From Pantoea brenneri (lineage in GTDB: Bacteria > Pseudomonadota > Gammaproteobacteria > Enterobacterales > Enterobacteriaceae): a DNA stretch of 64,000 bases. Positions 60,732 to 64,000 of the stretch are shown piece by piece. The translations under genes were made by a program, and so were the position numbers. The notes below the pieces were generated by a model that saw only the letters and a list, made by a program, of their open reading frames with translations, made no database searches and was not told the origin of the DNA. The stretch spans positions 28,759 to 92,758 of the forward strand of contig MIEI01000010.1 of NCBI GenBank assembly GCA_002095305.1, in the 5' to 3' direction. Every line of letters starts with the position of its first letter. The stretch's first letter is position 1.

Positions 60732-62098
60732 ATGATTAGCGTTTTCGATATTTTTAAAATCAGCATCGGGCCATCCAGTTCGCATACGGTCGGACCGATG
60801 AAAGCGGGTAAACATTTCGTTGATACGCTAAAAGAAAAGGGCCAGCTGGATCGCGTGAGCCGGCTGGTGGTGGATATTTATGGCTCTCTTTCCCTGACGG
60901 GAAAAGGTCATCATACCGATATTGCGATTATTCTCGGCCTGAGTGGCTATCTGCCTGACACCGTGGATATCGATCAGATCCCAGCGATCATTCGCGACGT
61001 GAATACGCTGCAACAGTTGCGTATCGAAGAAGGGCGGCGGGAGATTACCTTCCCGGTGGCAGAGTGCATGCGCTTTCACAGCGAGTTCCTGCCGTTACAT
61101 GAAAACGGCATGAGCATAACCGCCTTTTGTGACGGAAAAATCGTTCACGCCCAGACCTATTATTCTGTCGGAGGCGGCTTTATTGTCACCGAAGACGATT
61201 TTGGTAAAAACCTGGATAGCGAAGTCGATATTCCCTTCCCCTTCTACTCCGCCCGTAACCTGCTGGCGCATTGCCATAATAACAACCTGTCGGTGTCGGC
61301 CGTCATGATGAAGAACGAGATAGCACGCTATGGCCGCCGTGAAGTCGAAGACAACATGGCACAACTGTGGCAAACCATGCGTAATGCGATTACCCGTGGC
61401 ATCAGTACTGAAGGCGTATTACCCGGTCCGCTGAAGGTGCCGCGTCGGGCCTCTTCTCTGCATCGCATTCTGGCACCACAGAGCCAGTCTATTAATCCCT
61501 GAGTGCCATGGACTGGGTGAATATGTTCGCTATGGCGGTGAGTGAAGAAAATGCCGCCGGAGGACGGGTGGTCACCGCCCCCACCAATGGCGCATGCGGC
61601 ATTATCCCGGCGGTACTGGCTTATTATGATCGATTCATCAAGCCGGTAACGCCTGAACTCTATATGCGTTATTTCCTGACGGCAGGCGCAATTGGCATTC
61701 TTTATAAGATGAATGCGTCAATTTCCGGCGCTGAAGTCGGCTGTCAGGGAGAAGTCGGCGTGGCCTGTTCGATGGCGGCGGCGGGCCTGGCCGAACTGCT
61801 GGGGGCCGATGCGGAGAAAGTCTGCATCGCGGCTGAAATTGGCATGGAGCATAATCTTGGTCTGACCTGCGATCCCGTTGCGGGACAGGTGCAGGTGCCC
61901 TGTATAGAGCGGAATGCGATTGCTGCCGTCAAAGCCATTAACTCAACCAGTATGGCGATGTACCGCACCAGCGATCCCAAAGTGTCACTGGATAAGATCA
62001 TTGAAACCATGTATGAAACCGGCAAAGACATGAATGCCAAATACCGTGAAACAGCCCGCGGCGGTCTGGCGATCAAAGTTGCGATATGTGAATCGTAA
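60732..62098 (+). CDS. sdaB: L-serine dehydratase SdaB (frameshifted in this sequence)
   Basis: A [4Fe-4S] L-serine deaminase giving pyruvate and ammonia. The N-terminal frame (60732-61502) begins [26 protein letters not shown] and ends SINP. The second frame starts [11 protein letters not shown]. One missing C in the CCC run near 61500 (CCCTGAG to CCCCTGAG) joins them as [16 protein letters not shown], giving 455 residues, exactly the E. coli SdaB length. The conserved cysteines lie in [23 protein letters not shown] and [11 protein letters not shown]. It is probably a sequence error. Confidence 0.93.
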
Positions 62099-62105
62099 CG
62101 GCCTG

Positions 62106-62136
62106 AAAACCGCTGGCGGCGAGGCTGGCGGTTTTT
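62106..62136 (+). terminator. intrinsic terminator after sdaB
   Basis: AAAACCGC pairs with GCGGTTTT across a 14-base loop and the T run reaches six bases. It begins eight bases after the sdaB stop. Confidence 0.8.
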
Positions 62137-62177
62137 TCATTAACCCGAACCTGACAGAGGTTATGCTGTGAGTCGGG

Positions 62178-62621
62178 TTATTTTGATTCGCTTTCCGTGG
62201 CCAGATCGGACCAGACCATGCTGCGCACTTCAGAAGAGGTGTACCACTCATTTATGGTTGCGCTGGCAGGACGCTCAGCAACAGCTTCAGTGGTATCCAC
62301 CGCCGGCGACTGGCTGCTCTGTTTTTTCCGGATACGAATACGGGCAGGTGGCGCAGCGGTAAACTGCGCGTTAAAGGTTCGCATGTGTGAATCGGACAAA
62401 ATTGACTCCAGCTGATGCAATCGTCCAAGACCACGCAATATCCCAATTAAGGTGCTCAGGGTGACTGATTCACCCAACTCTGCCCGTTTAATGGTGGCCG
62501 TGCCGACGCGTGCGCGTTCAGCAAGCTCAATCTGCGAGAGCCCAAGCTGCATACGGGTTTCTTTAATTCTGCAGCACAATTCAGAAATAATGGCGCCATC
62601 GGACAGCGTATTAAAACGCAT
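62178..62621 (-). CDS. XRE-family transcriptional regulator (HipB-like, orphan)
   Basis: A 147-residue DNA-binding protein. A Cro/C1-type helix-turn-helix spans about residues 13-70 (ELCCRIKETRMQLGLSQIELAERARVG). The C-terminal half is short, basic then acidic (PPARIRIRKKQSS), with no recognised effector domain. The family resembles the HipB-type antitoxin/regulator group, but no HipA-like kinase or other toxin gene is adjacent. GAGG precedes the start. It faces sdaB tail to tail. Its target is unknown; it could act on sdaCB or on itself. Confidence 0.8.
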   Translation of the reverse strand: MRFNTLSDGAIISELCCRIKETRMQLGLSQIELAERARVGTATIKRAELGESVTLSTLIGILRGLGRLHQLESILSDSHMRTFNAQFTAAPPARIRIRKKQSSQSPAVDTTEAVAERPASATINEWYTSSEVRSMVWSDLATESESK

Positions 62622-62801
62622 ATCAATACCTCATTACTGGATATACAGAATAAATTATTGAGTAAACCAGCCGCTAAATAAAGCAGATAATTTTGAAATA
62701 ACAGCATTAGCATCAAGGTAAGTTATTTATTAACCAGCCGACGGCAACGGGTAGGGAAAAATGTGATGTTAATCGCTATTCATAAACCCATCGCACGGGC
62801 T

Positions 62802-63008
62802 TTATTTTCCCGCGTCATCAATACCGTTTCGTGTCGGTATTTCAGGACGCAGTAAAAAACCGCCACACAGGTTTTTTATTAACAACTGACACCACCCAAT
62901 ATAACCTTCTGGCTTTATTTTTGATTGAATGATGGCTGTAGCTGAAGAGGTGGCGAAGAGGAAGACGGTTACGCTGGCGGCCAGACAGCATATTAACCGC
63001 AGGGTCAT
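62802..63008 (-). CDS. possible small exported protein downstream of ryhB (weak)
   Basis: A 68-codon frame begins MTLRLICCLAASVTVFLFA and continues SSATA, which looks like a signal peptide with an AxA-type cleavage site. The remaining 44 residues contain two cysteines. The only upstream purine-rich sequence touches the ATG, too close for a normal ribosome-binding site, and no family is recognised. It lies about 65 bases after the RyhB terminator. Otherwise the 62622-63070 gap shows nothing I can support. Confidence 0.25.
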   Translation of the reverse strand: MTLRLICCLAASVTVFLFATSSATAIIQSKIKPEGYIGWCQLLIKNLCGGFLLRPEIPTRNGIDDAGK

Positions 63009-63070
63009 CCTGCTGGATACGATGATCAGAGTGCCTGCTGCTTATCCCTGCCGATCGGTGAGTGTCAGCC

Positions 63071-63172
63071 AAAAAAAAAGCAGCACCCGGGCTGGCTAAA
63101 GTAATACTGGAAGCAATGTGAGCAATGTCGTGCTTTCTCAGGCTGTCGGGCGACTGCCCGAGAATGCATCGC
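63071..63172 (-). ncRNA. ryhB: RyhB small regulatory RNA
   Basis: On the - strand the core GAAAGCACGACATTGCTCAC continues through ATTGCTTCCAGTATTACTTT and AGCCAGCCCGGGTGCT to a T9 run. This is the conserved seed, Hfq-binding and terminator portion of enterobacterial RyhB, the iron-sparing sRNA that pairs with mRNAs of iron-using proteins such as sodB. It sits beside yhhY, the RyhB locus in E. coli. A Fur box covers its promoter. The 5' part (GCGATGCATTCTCGGGCAGT..) differs from E. coli. The terminator's right arm reads GCTGCT where E. coli has GCTGGCT, leaving a bulged C. The start at 63172 is inferred by analogy with E. coli. Confidence 0.93.
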
Positions 63173-63191
63173 AATAATAATCATTATCATT
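63170..63191. promoter_or_regulatory. Fur box controlling ryhB
   Basis: AATAATAATCATTATCATT matches the 19-base Fur consensus GATAATGATAATCATTATC at 15 positions in the best register. It overlaps the -10 region and start of ryhB; a -35-like TTTACA lies at 63198-63203 on the - strand. Iron-bound Fur should repress ryhB. Confidence 0.88.
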
Positions 63192-63291
63192 CGCGTCTGT
63201 AAAGCGATTTTGCCGATTTTTTGTTGATTATTGGAGTGAATCCCTTGATGTTAAAAGGGATTTATCCATTTAATTCGCAGGGGGAGGCACC

Positions 63292-63786
63292 ATGAGTGAG
63301 ATAACCATTCGCCACGTTATGCCGGAAGATGCGGCTGCACTGCACAGGATTTATAGTCAGCCCGATACCCAGGCGAATACGCTACATCTGCCCCACTCGT
63401 CGTTACAGATGTGGCAAACCCGGCTCAGCACTCCCCAGCCAGGCGTACGTCTATTGGTCGCCTGTATGGATGACGAGGTGGTCGGGCAATGCGCCCTGGA
63501 AGTGCCCGAGCGCGCCCGACGGCGTCACTCCGCCACGCTGGGCATGGGGGTCGACGAACGTTACCGCCAGCGCGGTGTGGGCCGTGCCCTGATGCAGGAG
63601 ATGGTCAGCTTGTGCGACAACTGGCTGCAGGTATCGCGGATGGAACTGACGGTGTTTGTTGATAATGCGCCGGCCATCGCCCTTTATCGTCGTTTCGGTT
63701 TTGAGATCGAGGGAACGGCTAAGGGCTTCGCAATGCGGCACGGTGAACTGATCGACGCGTATTATATGGCGCGGCTGAAATCCTGA
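63292..63786 (+). CDS. yhhY: GNAT N-acetyltransferase YhhY
   Basis: A 164-residue GNAT-fold acetyltransferase related to E. coli YhhY (162 residues), which acetylates some amino-acid derivatives. The acetyl-CoA-binding motif A is RYRQRGVGRALMQEM near residues 87-101. The following ELTVFVDNAPAIALYRRFGFEIEG is typical of the family. GGGGGAGG lies just before the ATG. It is divergent from ryhB, as in E. coli. Specific substrate is uncertain. Confidence 0.94.
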   Translation: MSEITIRHVMPEDAAALHRIYSQPDTQANTLHLPHSSLQMWQTRLSTPQPGVRLLVACMDDEVVGQCALEVPERARRRHSATLGMGVDERYRQRGVGRALMQEMVSLCDNWLQVSRMELTVFVDNAPAIALYRRFGFEIEGTAKGFAMRHGELIDAYYMARLKS

Positions 63787-63851
63787 CGCCTCAGAATAAA
63801 AAAGGGCACCCTGAGGTATGATGCTCGTCAGTTAAGGTTAAATTTGTAAAG

Positions 63852-63881
63852 GCTGTCACGGTCAAACGTGGCAGCTTTTTT
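63852..63881 (+). terminator. intrinsic terminator downstream of yhhY
   Basis: GCTGTCACG and CGTGGCAGC pair (one G-U) around GTCAAA and are followed by TTTTTT. It lies 66 bases after the yhhY stop. The interval contains TATGAT at 63817, so a short independent transcript is possible but unsupported otherwise. Confidence 0.8.
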
Positions 63882-63952
63882 ACTGGGCGAGCGTGCCGGA
63901 ATGCGGGCCTGAGCACCACTCTCATGCCCTTTCAACAGCACACACTGAAGCT

Positions 63953-64000
63953 TCAGAGCAGGCGGGTGCCGATCAAGGGCAGGCAATCCGCAGCGCTGAA
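63953..64000 (-). CDS. possible C-terminal end of a gene entering from the right edge
   Basis: On the - strand the frame from base 64000 reads FSAADCLPLIGTRLL and stops at 63953. The third codon positions are mostly G or C, as in real genes here. Fifteen codons are too few to identify anything, so this is only a placeholder for a possible neighbour. Confidence 0.2.
   Translation of the reverse strand, partial: FSAADCLPLIGTRLL

Overview
This is a 64 kb chromosomal segment of an enterobacterium, most likely Pantoea or a close relative in Erwiniaceae. The backbone follows the Escherichia coli 75-77 min gene order: igaA-yrfG-hslR-hslO-pckA-envZ-ompR-greB-tex, bioH-gntX-nfuA-malQ-malP, glpR-glpG-glpE-glpD, glgP-glgA-glgC-glgX-glgB-asd-yhgN, gntU-gntK-gntR-yhhW, ryhB-yhhY. 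The genus is an inference from this order plus the accessory clusters; species cannot be read from the window alone.

Four accessory pieces interrupt the backbone. (1) A GH13_18 sugar phosphorylase (glucosylglycerate phosphorylase-like) and a small YdgH/BhsA-family protein follow tex. (2) A complete malonate decarboxylase cluster, mdcABCDEFGH with convergent mdcR, lies between glpD and glgP. (3) A citrate fermentation cluster lies between yhgN and gntU: the citAB two-component system is divergent from citS, a fumarylacetoacetate hydrolase-fold gene, and citCDEFXG. (4) sdaC-sdaB (serine uptake and deamination) and an orphan XRE regulator lie between yhhW and ryhB-yhhY. Several neighbours found in E. 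coli are missing here: feoABC, gntT, malT, rtcABR and yhhX.

The metabolic themes are coherent. glg and mal genes build and break down glycogen and maltodextrins. glpD/glpR handle glycerol-3-phosphate, pckA handles gluconeogenesis and gnt genes handle gluconate. The mdc and cit clusters both use acyl-carrier proteins bearing the same unusual triphosphoribosyl-dephospho-CoA arm, so two sets of cofactor-assembly genes (mdcB/mdcG and citG/citX) sit about 25 kb apart. The cit cluster has no oadGAB; an FAH-fold gene occupies that place and is the best candidate for processing the oxaloacetate released by citrate lyase.

Regulatory features visible in the DNA include RyhB with an upstream Fur box, an IscR type-1-like site over the nfuA promoter, tandem GlpR operators and a CRP-like site before glpD, a GntR operator before gntK, paired 17-bp repeats between citA and citS, and a structured leader before pckA.

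A notable technical feature: eight otherwise conserved genes (envZ, the sugar phosphorylase, malQ, mdcD, mdcE, mdcH, glgP, sdaB) are broken by nine single-base losses. Adding one base at each restores a full-length family member. The pattern fits under-called short homopolymers in the assembly better than gene decay.
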